This document shows, one piece after another, positions 51,901 through 63,390 of a stretch of DNA of 64,000 bases. Origin of the DNA: Taenia hydatigena (Eukaryota; Platyhelminthes; Cestoda; Cyclophyllidea; Taeniidae); NCBI GenBank assembly GCA_036345935.2, contig JADWOT020000001.1, forward strand, positions 8,622,482-8,686,481, read 5' to 3'. Numbering within the stretch: position 1 is the first letter of the stretch; each line of letters starts with the position of its first letter. The notes beneath the pieces were generated by a model, which ran no database searches, was not told where the DNA came from, and saw only the letters and a program-made list of their open reading frames with translations. A program made the translations under genes and the position numbers.

Positions 51901-53690
51901 GAGTCGAGGAACAAAAAAGCGCGAGTGAATTACCGACGAAAACTGGATGGTAGGGACGACAATGCGAAGCAAGATGAATAGCAGAAGACGATGAAACGCG
52001 TGGAAGAGCATGTTTGACGGTTGGTTGTGCGATTGACCTCTTCGCATCTAACACGTGCGTGATATAACCAAAGACACGTGTTGCGTCGTGTCTTACAGCG
52101 CCACCTAGTGTCGATTTTGGGCACAATCTCTTGCAGGTGGTTTTGCGAGAATAGACTTCAGTTGCCTATGTGATTGTTCACCTCGGCTGAATTTCCTGCA
52201 TCATAGTAAATGTGAAAGAAGCGGAAGCGAATGAGAAGCACCACTAATTTTTTGATAAAATACGCCACCTGTTCAAGATTGCCGGTCTTTTGCATTTCCT
52301 TTTCCGATGCTGCTCTTGTGTCCGCCGTTCCTTGGACACTCGGAGGCTTCACTGTTCCACTACGAGGTATCCATCTGGGTCCGAATGAAGATTAAACAGC
52401 ATTGGCATTTAAAGTATGTTGAGGAACGTATGAGTGTTGGGATGTTTACGAATCGAAGAGGCGTAGTCAGTCAGTTATCTCACCATGCCTGCAGTCACTT
52501 TACATGTCTGAGAGGAAACAACTATCGGTAAAACAAACTGACGGAAGCGCACCATGAACGTTATCGACATTACCGATGGTACGACCATTCGGAGGTGTTT
52601 CGTTGGAGTCGACTGTCTAAAATGTGGGGCTAGAGATCGATCATTTGTGAGCCTTTTGGGCATATGAGAGAAGACGGTGTTGTTGAGGTATTGTATGAGG
52701 GAAGTAATGAGCATTGCCGTTTATCCAATCAATAGACACTACACTTGACTACGCAGGAGATGTCAACTAGCAGGCAGTACTGCCATTCCTGTTTGCCTTA
52801 GCTCAGGGCAACGTACATCAACGTGTCGAGACATAACGTGGCGTAGGGAAGACGAAGAGAGACAAGGCAAAATGAGGGTCTACTTCCATCACCAGTTTAG
52901 GGTGTCACTGACGTGCAACATAGCCACTTTGCCATTGCGCAACTAACAAGAGGACTGACACACACTCGCTCACTATTTTCGTAAACAAGCACGTGAACAT
53001 TACTACACCATATTAGTCTGCTTCAGTCTACTTCCATCCATCTCCTGGCACTTCATTAGAACGTTATGCATCACTAGTCTCAACCACTTTCATCACCAGT
53101 AAGAACGACAACAAACACAGCAATGTAAAGCCACAAGCTGATCCCTCACTGCCTTTCCACTTTGTGCTAATACTAGTTATGCTAAATGCGCTTCTTGCTA
53201 AGTCAATAAATTTGTTGAAACCTAGACATCATATGCGTTTTCTGAGTTTTGATAACGCCTCAAACATTGGCAATTAGTACCAAAATCATCACACTGTCCG
53301 GGAATCGACCCGTCAATTCTTGTGTCAAGTTATGGTACTTTAACTCCCAAATATGGTGGAACACAAAAAAGAGCGTTGATATTTATTACGGTAGGCGTGA
53401 ATAGCTACGAGAATCAGACAAATTTGTGCTGTAGTTGGCTTTCTCCCTGAATGCGGAAGTTACGATTTCTGAACGGTCCGGTATAACCACGATTGTAGTA
53501 TGCAGTTGTGATTTAAAAAATCCTCGATGATATTGTGTAATGTTTTGCAAAAGAAACTCCTCTGATGCCTCGGCATCCTCTGGTAATCAACTTCACTTCA
53601 TAGTGTATTCACAGAAAGCTTTGTGAATATTTCGTTTTCATGCTTGCATGAAGCGAATTTACAAGTTGCTGCTGCTAGACAGAGAAACAT
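48930..53690. other. Gene-free stretch with purine-rich tracts
   Basis: From 50.6 to 52.0 kb the plus strand is purine-rich (for example 51720-51770), which explains the 149-codon open frame on the minus strand at 51677-52126. A locally repeated 'ctagtctgct' phrase lies at 51130-51200. A 7-bp perfect hairpin (gtttcca/tggaaac) is at 50701-50725. No gene recognised apart from the doubtful fragment at 50107. Confidence 0.45.
50107..50250 (+). pseudogene. Possible reverse transcriptase fragment
   Basis: The frame from ATG at 50107 reads LHDCTALISAWQAYEA and then KLRVNPNKTQLLFTS. This resembles the segment downstream of the YADD box in non-LTR retrotransposon reverse transcriptases, where a Trp is followed some residues later by N-x-x-K-T and a hydrophobic strand. 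The Trp-to-Asn spacing is about three residues longer than I expect. No YADD box is present upstream and no endonuclease or other domain flanks it. If real, it is a short relic. Confidence 0.25.
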
Positions 53691-53694
53691 TTGT

Positions 53695-53795
53695 TATTGA
53701 ACTAGGTGCTGCCCCAAGTTTATTTTGACCGCTTGTTTGCAGGCTCCTTTTACCTGCCAAAATTGCCGCTCCCCACTAAACTATGTGGATTTTTC
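53695..53795 (+). repeat. Repeat G, copy 1
   Basis: It resembles 60010-60100: 'aggtgctgccccaa' against 'aggtgctgtcccca', then 'gccgctcccc' against 'gccgctccat' at similar spacing. It lies just before a family C copy. Confidence 0.45.
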
Positions 53796-54120
53796 CAACA
53801 CATTTCGGTCTCTTCGCAGTTGTCAATGAAAGGTGACCTCGACATTTGAATTTACACGCAACGCGTTGTCGGACTCTTGCATTTGGCTCCCTGGCCAGTC
53901 GAACCACAAGGTGAATAGCTTCATTTGCACCCAATTGTCCATTGTTTATTCTCATCGAAATTGGCATGGAAGTAAATCATCCAAAATGCTCACATTGTCA
54001 TCGCACAACAAGCAACAGTAAATTAACTACCCACTCAAAAGAGGCGAAAGGAAATTAAAGTGGAATGGCAATTATAAGTGGATTTTGGGGCCAAAAACGT
54101 ATCTGTTTTCTCTTTCAAGA

Positions 54121-54295
54121 TGTCAGCGTCATTTATGCGTGTGCCAATCAGGCCAGCAGTGACTACCAGTTGGGCAGTTAAGAAAGCAAGTTAAAATCAC
54201 CGTGATAGATGCGGTAGTTACGACCCGATGCACACAGGAGCTCAATTAACGCTAACAATAGTTCGCTGATCGCCAATGCGAATGGCCATACAAAG
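54121..54295 (+). repeat. Family C repeat, copy 1
   Basis: Landmarks are 'gatgtcagcg', 'gtgactacca', a stretch ending 'caccgtgatagatgcggtag', and 'gctgatcgccaatgcgaatg'. The same order appears at 55642-55830 and, reversed, at 62338-62505. Shorter related pieces lie at 56531, 58661 and 59150. Confidence 0.7.
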
Positions 54296-54432
54296 TAGAA
54301 AGACGTAGGACGACAACGAATATGTGCTGTGGTGGCTGCATAAAAATATTCCAACAAATAATAAAAGTGTGAATGCGCTGCAACCTCCAACTAAGTGTTT
54401 ATTCGCCTTGAAATCGGTGATCGGTGTAGCTA

Positions 54433-54575
54433 TGGTTAGTAATAAAAGAGGAAGCGGCGCTTCTACTTCTAGTTGGTTTAATGATGCATTCATATTGACT
54501 GATACAGGAGGAGTTAAAGTTGCCTATCCAGCGAATAAGACGATTGTCTCGTTGCATCCTGCTATCACTTTTCGC
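54433..54575 (+). repeat. Repeat D, copy 1
   Basis: 'atgcattcatattgactgat', 'acaggaggagt' and 'gacgattgt...gttgca' match 59441-59525 (atgcattcatatctactgat, acagcaggagt, gacgatagttccgttgca) in the same orientation. Part of it (agttggtttaatgatgca) also matches 56310-56375 reversed. Confidence 0.65.
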
Positions 54576-55641
54576 CCCTCAGAGTGTGGTCGTGGATAGG
54601 TGATGTTAAATGGCAAATTATTCGCTTTGGAAAGCAAACTGGCGCAAATGGTGAAAGGGAGCGAATTGCCAAACAGATACCAATAAACTTCGAATTGGTT
54701 TTAGCATGTTTACAGTAGCATTGAGGGTCTACACGCTTCTGCTGATATACTCCCTAATTTTGGTTGCAGAGACAAGCATGCCAACAGCTATCGGTTGCCT
54801 TAAACAGCGAGTTCACCATCCAAAATGTAAACACAAAATTTATTAAGTTGATATCATTACCATCCTACATCAGCCCCAATGATCTTGTGGCAGTAGGAGT
54901 GGGAGTGGGGCGAAGGGTGCTCTGTCTGCATTTGTCCTTCCGTAATCACGAAGAATTGGCTTAATCAAGTCGCCACACATTGCAAACCACTCAATGTTCT
55001 ATGCCTCGTTCTGAGGTAAGTTCCAACGCTTTGGATAACAAGGCGTAGAAATAAGCGTCTTTGTTTGTTAAAATGCGTGTAGGTTAATGCTTATGTCGTA
55101 GCGGACAAACTCAGCGAACTCAAGACAAAGGTCAAGTGAATTTGTCTTGAGATCGCTTACAGCGTCGAAGGTTGCGGCCAATTCCACAGCAAGCAGTCTG
55201 ACTACAACGGCATTTCGCATTCGCGTGGATTGGATTTGAGCATGCAGCGCATGCATTGCACACTTATCCGTAAATTTTATGACTGTCATATTCTGAGCTT
55301 CTATTCTTACCTATGTGGTGTCAAGTTGTACCTGCCTATCCGTCAGCAGTAACTAACACCCGCCTAACATAGTTTGCATCGCGATCCAAATGATTGAAAC
55401 GCAGTTTATATTGCAGCGCCACCAATGAGTCCAGAGGCGATTTTAGCTGTAGGTTCAAGGCATTAAAATGTAAATTTGGCTTTTTAACTCTCTAGGAGTT
55501 GAAATGTCCCAGGGGAATATTTGTGACCCAGACCTGCCTTCATAGAAATGACCGGCGGACGTGATATACCAGGAAATGGGGATTAGACTGTTGCTGGATA
55601 AGGTAAATCGTCTGAGTATGGTGGAATTCAGCATCTTGTAC

Positions 55642-55830
55642 GATGTCAGCGTAGTTTATTTCAGCTCTAAGCAGACCAGCTTTGACCACTAAGTAAGTGG
55701 ACGAGGAATCAAGTCGAAGCCACTGTGAGGGATGCAGTAAGTTCGCGCATTCTCCGGTGAATGCGAGAGCTCAGCCAACAGTAGCCTTAATTCGCCTGTC
55801 GCCAATCCAAATGCCCAGTGCATTTGCACA
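55642..55830 (+). repeat. Family C repeat, copy 2
   Basis: Close to the reverse complement of 62338-62505: 'aggaatcaagt', 'gaagccac', 'gatgcagtaagttcgcg', 'gcgagagctca' and 'cgccaatccaaatgc' are shared in order. These are the two most similar C copies. Confidence 0.8.
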
Positions 55831-56309
55831 AAGCCACCAACTTATCATATGCCACTTAAAAAGTTACCTTGATTATTTACTGCAAGTTGCAGTGAATTGC
55901 ATTGTGTACCACGTAGCTTACCAGGAATTTCGCCGATCCTGACAATTTCTAAATTCACTTTTTGCCAATCAATCAACTCCGTGTCTGCCCATCGATTTCT
56001 TAATCTACACTAACACTGGCGCATTGACAGCATTTGTTGAATGTATTTTCATGTCTCCTACTCTTAGCTCACACTAACAACGGAATTGGCTTTAGCAATC
56101 TTGCATGTTTAATGCAATATAATTACCAATTTTACTTTCAGAAAGTGGAACTGGCTTTAGCACAAAGTGGTGGTGTGTGTGATGAATGTATTTTGTGGTG
56201 GATGAATTCGACGCTTAAGGCTGTTTATCTGAGATCCTTGGCTAAAAGAAGAGGTACAATCAAAATAGTAAAACGCTGTGCAAGGAGCAATTCTGCTGTG
56301 CCCATCGAT

Positions 56310-56375
56310 GCGGGTGCGTCTGTAAACCAGTTGGAAATGGAAGCACAGCTATCCCTTTTCACCAGTAATTCATGC
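56310..56375 (-). repeat. Repeat D, copy 2 (reversed fragment)
   Basis: The reverse complement shares 'actggt', 'aaaaggga', 'cttccatttccaactggttt' with the 54433-54480 part of D copy 1 (aaaagaggaagc, cttctacttctagttggttt). Confidence 0.45.
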
Positions 56376-56530
56376 CATGCTTCGAGTAGCCCCATAGTGA
56401 GCATCTTAATGCCACACTATGCAGAGAGATGGACACCCCGAATGGAAGGACAGGGCCTGCCGATCATTAAGATGCTGGATGGAAGGAGTAGTGTGAAGTG
56501 AGGAAAATCCAGCATCCGATCAAATGTCTG

Positions 56531-56620
56531 TGAAATTCATGTGAGCTGCAACAGGGTCAACACTGACCACTATTTGTGTAGTTCTCGATCTATGTTCAGG
56601 TCACCGTGAACAATACAGCA
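56531..56620 (+). repeat. Family C repeat, copy 3 (short)
   Basis: 'ttcatgtgagctgcaacag', 'caacactgaccacta' and 'ttcaggtcaccgtgaacaat' match 58661-58745 and the reverse complement of 59150-59235. Confidence 0.65.
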
Positions 56621-57299
56621 AGATCGTGGATTAAAATCGTAAAATACACTTGTGACTGCACAGTCGCTGTGATTGAGATCACAAAATTGTGCAATAAAAC
56701 GCCAGTAATCGTATCAACCCATTGGTATGATAACCTTCACGGAGCTCGCACTACTATCATAAGTGAGGTTCTAATTAACTTCATGAGCACGAGCCTTTTC
56801 TGCCTTCCGTTAGCAGACTTTCTAGACTGGCGTCAACCCCACTCTCGGATCACAGAGGATAGTTAACTGGCTGACTACCTTCTCATAATGTTTTTATGCA
56901 GCAGGTGGTAAAGCCTTATTCCCTTTTTCATTATGTCCACTAGCATGGAAACATGATGAGGTGGCTTACGTAAGGACCAATTCTGCAGGAACATCAGGTC
57001 GCCTTGTAACCGTGACGATGCCTGTGAGAAACGCGCAACTTCACGATTCGTCTTGGATACAGTTCCTGTCTTGGCTTTAATCACGGCTAGAACATTGCGT
57101 CTTCCAACGTCGATCGCTCTGGTGATTTTATCGTGATGCACACCGCGGTGTGGTTTAAAATAAGAGCAATTGCAAAATTGGGAGATGGAAGGCAATACTG
57201 CTTGATTTGTTTGATGTCCGCGTAAAATGGGGAGATGACCGCAGGGCTTAATGCTGTTTTGTGGTCGGATGTGAGGCACTGGGCTGTCCATTTACCAGG

Positions 57300-58650
57300 G
57301 GCACAATAAAACGCGCTGCATTTGGCATCGCACGTTTATATTTAGGAAAAGTAGTGTTCAACTTACGAAGAGTCTCAGATGACAGCAGCAGTGTTACGAA
57401 ACATCTAAATCGTTTTTGGACATGAAGCTATGCATGCTGCTACAGCATGCCTCACATTGCTTTATGACCTAGTCAACAATTCAGATAAAAGTAAAAAAAA
57501 TGTTCAGAATATTTTGAGGCATTCCTTTATACAATAGCTGCGTTTACTTCTTAGCCCCTTGTACTAGTGATCAACACCGTTGCTAACAGCACAAGGCGGT
57601 TTCATTACCGCAGTATAGGAAGGAGGATATTAAGGCGGCCTACGACTTCGTCAGTGTGCCTCAGTTTGACACTACATTTTGGTTATATTTGCTGGTAACA
57701 ACAGGCCTGAAGTAGAAGCTCGCTGCAATTATATCAAAAGCATACTTTATTACTGCTCAAGAAGACAGAAAGACATTCAGGTGACCAAATGTCTTTCATG
57801 ATCTGGTCATAATCAGTTCGGCTAAGAGTCAATGTTGTGCAGTTGCTATCCATACTACAAATGGATTTGCTGCCTGCGGAATTGCTACCCTTCTATGGAA
57901 GTAAAGTAGTGAAATTGAGGAGGCCACTGAGTCCTCACAGAACTCAAAGGCAGCTCTGGTGACCACACGGCGCAAGAAGGGTGGAAAGGTGAGTTTGCTT
58001 ATAAACATTCGATGTGGATCAACTGATTGTGTGGCTGGTTTGCAGCAAGTCTGCGGAAAGAGATCAGTTAGTGGTGCCAGCAAGTGCAACACAAAACCTG
58101 CGCATGCATGGTTATTTGATTAATGCTGGCAGACCAGCGGATATCGAGACGAGCATGTCAATGAAATCTTAGAATGGGCATGCTCAAAACCTAAAAAGGA
58201 ATTCTTGATTCATTGTGACCGTTGCTATTCATTGCTATGGGGCAAATAGCTACAGAAGGTAGGCAAAATCATGCTGCGTTTCGCTTTCTTCTCGTATGAG
58301 AATACTGTACTTCCCGAGGAACCACATTTGTTTTCAAGTGCAATTTTGAGTTAATTTGTGGAACAGAGGTACTCACTGGAAGGAAAGGTTTATTAGATCC
58401 CGTTTAAACATTCTAGTTGCATTATCACAGAGATGTGTGATCTTTGGCTAGCAAAGTCTTTACAACGCCTATGCATAGCAGCACTGCACTCGCTCCTAAT
58501 CACTGACATGCATCTTGCCTCTCTTCGCCTCTTTAGGATCATCCGCTCACGGAACTACCCCGCATGCAAGTGGTTACCATGAGATGTGAGCAGATGCTGT
58601 CAAGCAGTTGGTCCAAATGTCCAAGGAATGTGGCACTCAGCATTCTATTA
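57300..58650. other. Gene-free stretch inside the C/D mosaic
   Basis: No repeat copy clearly recognised. The minus-strand frame at 57829-58092 and the one at 56875-57291 just before this stretch have protein-like composition but no motif I can name. Confidence 0.35.
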
Positions 58651-58660
58651 AATGCAAACG

Positions 58661-58745
58661 AAGTTCATCCGAGATGCATAGTGAACACCAGTGACCTCTG
58701 AGTAGACGGATCAGGATTCCAGTTCAGGTCACCATGAACAATGGC
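58661..58745 (+). repeat. Family C repeat, copy 4 (short)
   Basis: 'gaagttcatccgag', 'gaacaccagtgacc', 'ggatcaggattcc' and 'ttcaggtcaccatgaacaat' align with copy 3. Confidence 0.6.
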
Positions 58746-59149
58746 GAAAGTTCGTCCTCAAGTAGCCAACTTTACTATCCGCAAAGCTAATAAGACTCTG
58801 TAGAACTAAAGAAGGCTTTAAAGTTATTCCTTTAACTCCATTTGTATCTATGCTCACTCACAACATGTAGCCCATGCGCTCTCATACCACATTTCCGTGT
58901 ACTCGTGCATACAATATGATGACAGAACATCAGACAACTTATTTATCGTCCTTGATTGGTAGCATGATGCGAGGGTGGGCAGCGAGGACAAATGAGTTGT
59001 GACTCCTGTACAACAGGCATTGAAACACGCATCAAGAATTCGAAGGCTCTACATTATCCATCCAGGAATTTGCGGGCTTCCAAATTAGCAATCTGTTTGT
59101 TTGAGTTGTTGTTAATTGAGCACAAGCAGAATGCAGGGAGTGGGTGGCC

Positions 59150-59235
59150 CCACCGAATCGCTCACAGTGAACTCGACTTGAACTGCTCAACCAGTAGTCG
59201 GTGTTAACTCTGTTGCAGCTCACATGAACTCCACT
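59150..59235 (-). repeat. Family C repeat, copy 5 (short, reversed)
   Basis: The reverse complement reads 'gttcatgtgagctgcaacag', then 'taacaccgactactgg' and 'gttcactgtgagcgatt', matching copy 3 in order. Confidence 0.65.
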
Positions 59236-59440
59236 GACACCAGATCAGAAGCTGAATTTCCTTCTCTTCTGACCACTAGTTCCATCCAGCACCCAACTGA
59301 GTGTCAATCACTGTTCCACCGTTTAGGGTGGTCATTTCTCCATCATGTACCACCGCAATGCTCACAACGGGCCAAGCAGGAGTATAGCTTGAATTGGTGC
59401 TTGAATGACAGAGCTTCACTGTCATTCCTGATTGTCTATA

Positions 59441-59525
59441 AAATGCATTCATATCTACTGATACAGCAGGAGTGTACGTTGGATGTCTTAAGTTTAGGAC
59501 GATAGTTCCGTTGCAACGTGGCATC
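59441..59525 (+). repeat. Repeat D, copy 3
   Basis: Direct match to 54481-54560, about 5 kb away; see the phrases listed there. Confidence 0.65.
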
Positions 59526-60009
59526 TCCCTTAGCCTTCACCATGCAGAAATGGCGACAACTACATATTTAATTAGGATTTTGCCACTGGTGTCTTTACCC
59601 TTTTTACGGTGCCGCAACGATTCATTATTTATGGCTTATGGATTTGTTAATACTTGACAAGCGAACCAGCACTAGCGAACTTGTCTACCCATTCTTAGTC
59701 CTTTTCCATCATTTCCTCATAAAACGCCTAACAGCACTTACATACCTAGAGCAAATAAGTGTTGCTTAGAATGAATTGGGTAGAGAAAATGGCAGATGTA
59801 GTTTATGTTGCTTGTACCGTTTCTTCGCTAATCTTAAATCAGTTCGTATAACACCGGTGCAGTAATTATTGAGATCAAGCCTTTGTGGTTGACTAAACCC
59901 AAATTTCATTGCACACCAGTGGTAATTAGGAATGGGCAAAATAGACTTATATTTTTACAACTGCAGATAGCCTACTTAAATGCTTCTAAAAAACACAGAG
60001 ATATTTGAC

Positions 60010-60100
60010 ATCAAAGCAGGTGCTGTCCCCAGACTAATTCAGTATTTCGATGGCAGGTTTTCCTTACTTGTCACGATGGCCGCTCCATACTAGGCATTAC
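60010..60100 (+). repeat. Repeat G, copy 2
   Basis: Similar to 53695-53795; see that entry. Weak similarity may extend toward 60500, ending shortly before the F-box gene. Confidence 0.45.
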
Positions 60101-60648
60101 AAAAAGGCTCAACTAATTTATAACCCCATGCTTATGCTAACGGAATGCACACACCTCGCGTTGTCACAATTTGGCATTTTAAGTCGTACTTCATCATGCA
60201 TTGTTCCTACCCATCAAAATGGGCAGAGAAGTTAAAGTGTGTTGCAGCCACTTGAGTTGTCAGACAATAAGAATAAAGATGAATACGGGACAATAAACTA
60301 TAACCCCTACGGTGCCATGGCACAGATTGTAACGGAAGATTAACCTACCCTTTAACGTATGGCCAAAGGAAATTCAAATGGAAGAGTAAGTGCCACTGAA
60401 TAGTAAAGTGCGAAACGTTACAGTCTTGATGGAATAGAATTGTTAGCAAAAGGTCACGAAGCATTTGACTGGAGTATACTTAACAGATTGTGCAGTCGGT
60501 AGCCTAGCCAGGCTGAACACTTGCCTCATGGCAATGGCTAACTCCAATTAGGCGCACATTCATGCGTTTTACTCAAGCGAACTCTGCTAATAGCGAATAA
60601 ATTACAAGTCGGAGCTGTGAACCATTTAGTAAACCTGCGAGGTGCACG

Positions 60649-61644
60649 ATGGACAGACTTCCTCCACACCTACGAATCGAGATTTGCAAATACCTCGATG
60701 CCATGGACATCGTCAATGTGTGTAACGCAATGCCCGACATGAGGTCGGTTCTCAGGTCTCCTACTATTAAAGGCATTTTGCGCGGTTACGTTCGGCGAAT
60801 GCAGTGGATAGACGCAAAACTATGTTGCATGCTGTATTCAACCCGTGCCTTTGTAAAGAGAGAAGATGATCCAGAGGTGAATGCGCAATCAGAAGGAATG
60901 GTTCTAGTCAGTGCTCTACGATACTACCAAGGGTATTGCCAATCCACTCCGCAGTACATAAACCATGTCCTATCGAATTGTGGCAGGATCATTCGATTTT
61001 TAATGCTTGGATGCAGCGTAATAGATTTGGGTCTCCTCCATCCTTTTTGGTCCTCCCTCGTTTATGCGACTCATAAGTGCGGACGACCATTGCTACAGAA
61101 ATACCCCGATGGACCTGATTCTATTGATGCAGTGGCCCACTTGACTAACTTTGATATTCATATCAACCCAGAAGGCATAGAAGCAAGTGATGCTTGTGAT
61201 CTTAGGTCCTTCGAGGCGTCTTACCTCTGTTCATTCGACGTTGTGGTGTACATGATTGATTCTGCATTGCAATGCCACTATGGGTGCAAGATTCCACTTG
61301 GACTAAGGCGCCTCATTTCCCGCGTCACTGACCTCGCTGCCAATAGGTCAACTCGCCCTCCAATGCTGTTCATCCTCGACACGATTTCGTTGGCGACAAG
61401 AGAATCGACGTCTAGAGGTGATCATTTTGCTTGTCTCATAGCCAGGCTTCACAGACTTGACAGAATTACATTGCGAGGGTTTGGCAGATCTGCAGCGAGA
61501 CTTACGCCTTATAACTGGTGGAGGGCATGTCGTCTGCACCAACGTGGTGGAAGGTTCGTGTGGCTGTATGAGGTGTTCCAAATGGCTGCGTTGCAAATAG
61601 TCAATACCGACGCTGCAGGAAGAAGTCAAGGACAACATGTGTAA
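60649..61644 (+). CDS. F-box protein, FBXO4-like (tentative)
   Basis: A single uninterrupted 331-codon frame starts at an ATG in good Kozak context (A at -3, G at +4). Residues 4-40 form an F-box: LPPHLRIEICKYLDAMDIV followed by a Pro/Arg-containing tail. This is the motif that binds SKP1 in SCF ubiquitin ligases, so the product probably selects substrates for ubiquitination. There are no WD, LRR or Kelch repeats. Residues 196-206 (FDVVVYMIDSA) and 236-247 (RPPMLFILDTIS) look like two buried strands of a GTPase-type fold without nucleotide-binding motifs, as in FBXO4. The spacing of these strands and the total length near 330 fit that family, but identity is low by eye. The gene has no intron and no terminal A-rich tract. 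Repeat families C, G and K surround it. Confidence 0.9.
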   Translation: MDRLPPHLRIEICKYLDAMDIVNVCNAMPDMRSVLRSPTIKGILRGYVRRMQWIDAKLCCMLYSTRAFVKREDDPEVNAQSEGMVLVSALRYYQGYCQSTPQYINHVLSNCGRIIRFLMLGCSVIDLGLLHPFWSSLVYATHKCGRPLLQKYPDGPDSIDAVAHLTNFDIHINPEGIEASDACDLRSFEASYLCSFDVVVYMIDSALQCHYGCKIPLGLRRLISRVTDLAANRSTRPPMLFILDTISLATRESTSRGDHFACLIARLHRLDRITLRGFGRSAARLTPYNWWRACRLHQRGGRFVWLYEVFQMAALQIVNTDAAGRSQGQHV

Positions 61645-61668
61645 TCGAACATGTCCCACTGTGATTTA

Positions 61669-61674
61669 AATAAA
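61669..61674 (+). terminator. Poly(A) signal AATAAA of the F-box gene
   Basis: AATAAA begins 25 nt after the TAA at 61642-61644, implying a very short 3' UTR. It supports the frame as a real, expressed gene. Confidence 0.75.
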
Positions 61675-61689
61675 TGCCTGCCTATTTAC

Positions 61690-62335
61690 TCAATCCTGCT
61701 ATTCTACACCTCGTCTTGGTGCACATAATTGCATTGTAACTATTTGTTCTCAGCTGGAATTGTTTTTATCGCTGATGTGTTTTTGTTGAACATTAAAATT
61801 GGCGCGCTAAGATTACATTTTTCTACTCGAATCAGCGAAAAGCCGAATATGTGGTAAAATATTAACAAAGCGATGCTACTGATCAGTGGTTGTGCTTCTT
61901 TTCTTGCCGAAATGCGAGCAGTTTGGAACAGCCTAACTTTTGGTGGCTTTGAGTGAAATGCGCAGCAGTGTCTGTAATCCAACTAAACGTTTCCTTCTCT
62001 GCGATTGCCAGGACATTGATGGTGGATCAGTTTGCAGCACAGCACAAAGTCCTCTGTGTCACCGATTTTAAAATGTTTGTTAGTTTTGAAGAATGTCTAA
62101 GTAGTTGGGCAGCTAATCTGGCTTTGCGTTTCGACCACAAGATTTCACTAAAGTCGGGAAGAGATCTGCAATTTGTGAGTAATTTTGTAAGAGAATTTCC
62201 TTACCTCGTAAGGTAGCATTTCGTGAAAGTGCGAAATTCATGGTAATGCATATGCCATATAGCAAATTCACCGCAGCTTACAGTGAATGATCAAAATAAA
62301 CTCCCCAAAATGCAGTAATTTAAGCCATCAGATTA
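61690..62335. other. Spacer after F-box gene
   Basis: No gene or repeat recognised. It lies between the poly(A) signal and a reversed family C copy. Confidence 0.4.
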
Positions 62336-62337
62336 AT

Positions 62338-62505
62338 GCAGATGCATAGAGCATTTGGATTGGCGATCAGCGAATTAAGCTTGCTGTCGTTTGAGCTCTC
62401 GCTTCCACTGGAGAGCACGCGAACTTACTGCATCTCTCACGGTGGCTTCAACTTGATTCCTTAGCCAATTAGTCAGTAGTCAAATGAAGCCATATTTAGT
62501 GCATC
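62338..62505 (-). repeat. Family C repeat, copy 6 (reversed)
   Basis: The reverse complement closely matches 55642-55830. It ends directly against the left edge of family K copy 2, at about 62510. Confidence 0.8.
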
Positions 62506-62510
62506 AATAC

Positions 62511-63303
62511 AAAAATGATACGTGAACGAAGAAAATAAAACGATGAAGGGCAAATGATGGATGATTACGCGAATAGGGACAAAAATTGTTATGAAGTAGC
62601 TGAGTATTTAGTGTTGTGAGTAGATGAATAGGAGAGCGGTAAAAGTTTAAAAAAGCAAGGGACAGAAGACGACAGTCATTACTAGGAACTCAGCCACCCT
62701 CGCCTCCAATTCCGTGGCGATGACCCGGGCCCCATTAAGGCTCTTCCCCATTTCTGTCAGCCTCACTTCCTTCACCGCCCAGGTAGCCCCTTCGCCACCT
62801 AACCGTACGTAACCTGCAGTGTTGCGTTCCACGATGACGCGAAGGAGACTGAGCTGTCCAGGAGATCGTCAACGATCCCCGGGTTCGTGGTCGCCAAGAT
62901 AGTGCTACAGCAACATCCTCAACGTGATAGAAGGGTGTAGGTTCAGCAATGCGTTGTCGATCACTGCCTTTACCGCATCACGTTCCTTGTCGGTAAGGAA
63001 ATTAGGGTCATAGTGAAGTGGGAATAAATAATTAACGGAGCATGGAGGCATTATGCGAAGAAAGCAACTGAGCAGATGATAATATTTCATAATGAGACAG
63101 CAAAGAGCAGTCATAAACTTAAAACCAATGATAACAACCAAAAACTAACAAAAAAGCATTTCTAAGTTAAGCACAATGGAGCAATCGACATTTGCGCAGA
63201 AATCACATCACGCAGACACTCCGCCGAACTTGGGGCACACGGCAGCTCCGCATTCGCACTTCGCCTCCTCACTACGTAACAGTTAGATTCAGCGTTTTTT
63301 AAT
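62511..63303 (-). repeat. Family K repeat, copy 2
   Basis: Same orientation as 1-791. Matching starts sharply at 'aaaaatgatacgtgaacgaa' and ends near 'gcgttttttaatt'. The minus-strand frame at 62647-62832 (EVRLTEMGKSLNGAR) is open here but broken in copy 1. The other piece (62905-63141, LTDKERDAVKAVIDNALL) is open in both. In this copy the two pieces share a frame interrupted by stops. The right edge lies about 90 bp before the 53-bp tandem array. Confidence 0.9.
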
Positions 63304-63390
63304 TCGGTCTTAATGAGAGAGGGTGGAACCAAATAGACGTCAAAAGCAGTCTGGATCGCCCATATCTATTTATTCATCACTTTTTCTGTT

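Noticed and set aside
51677..52126. 149-codon minus-strand open frame
   Set aside because: It lies opposite purine-rich sequence that lacks stops on that strand; its composition is Ser/Leu/Pro-rich with no motif, and other frames overlap it.
53295..53345. Minus-strand 'gggtcgattccc' resembling a tRNA T-loop
   Set aside because: The flanking bases do not form a 5-bp T stem or an acceptor stem, and no A-box lies upstream.
56034..56501. 155-codon plus-strand open frame
   Set aside because: It runs through a reversed D fragment and has no recognisable domain; length is within chance for AT-moderate DNA of this size.
56875..57291. 138-codon minus-strand frame starting with ATG
   Set aside because: Protein-like composition but no family, splice or poly(A) support.
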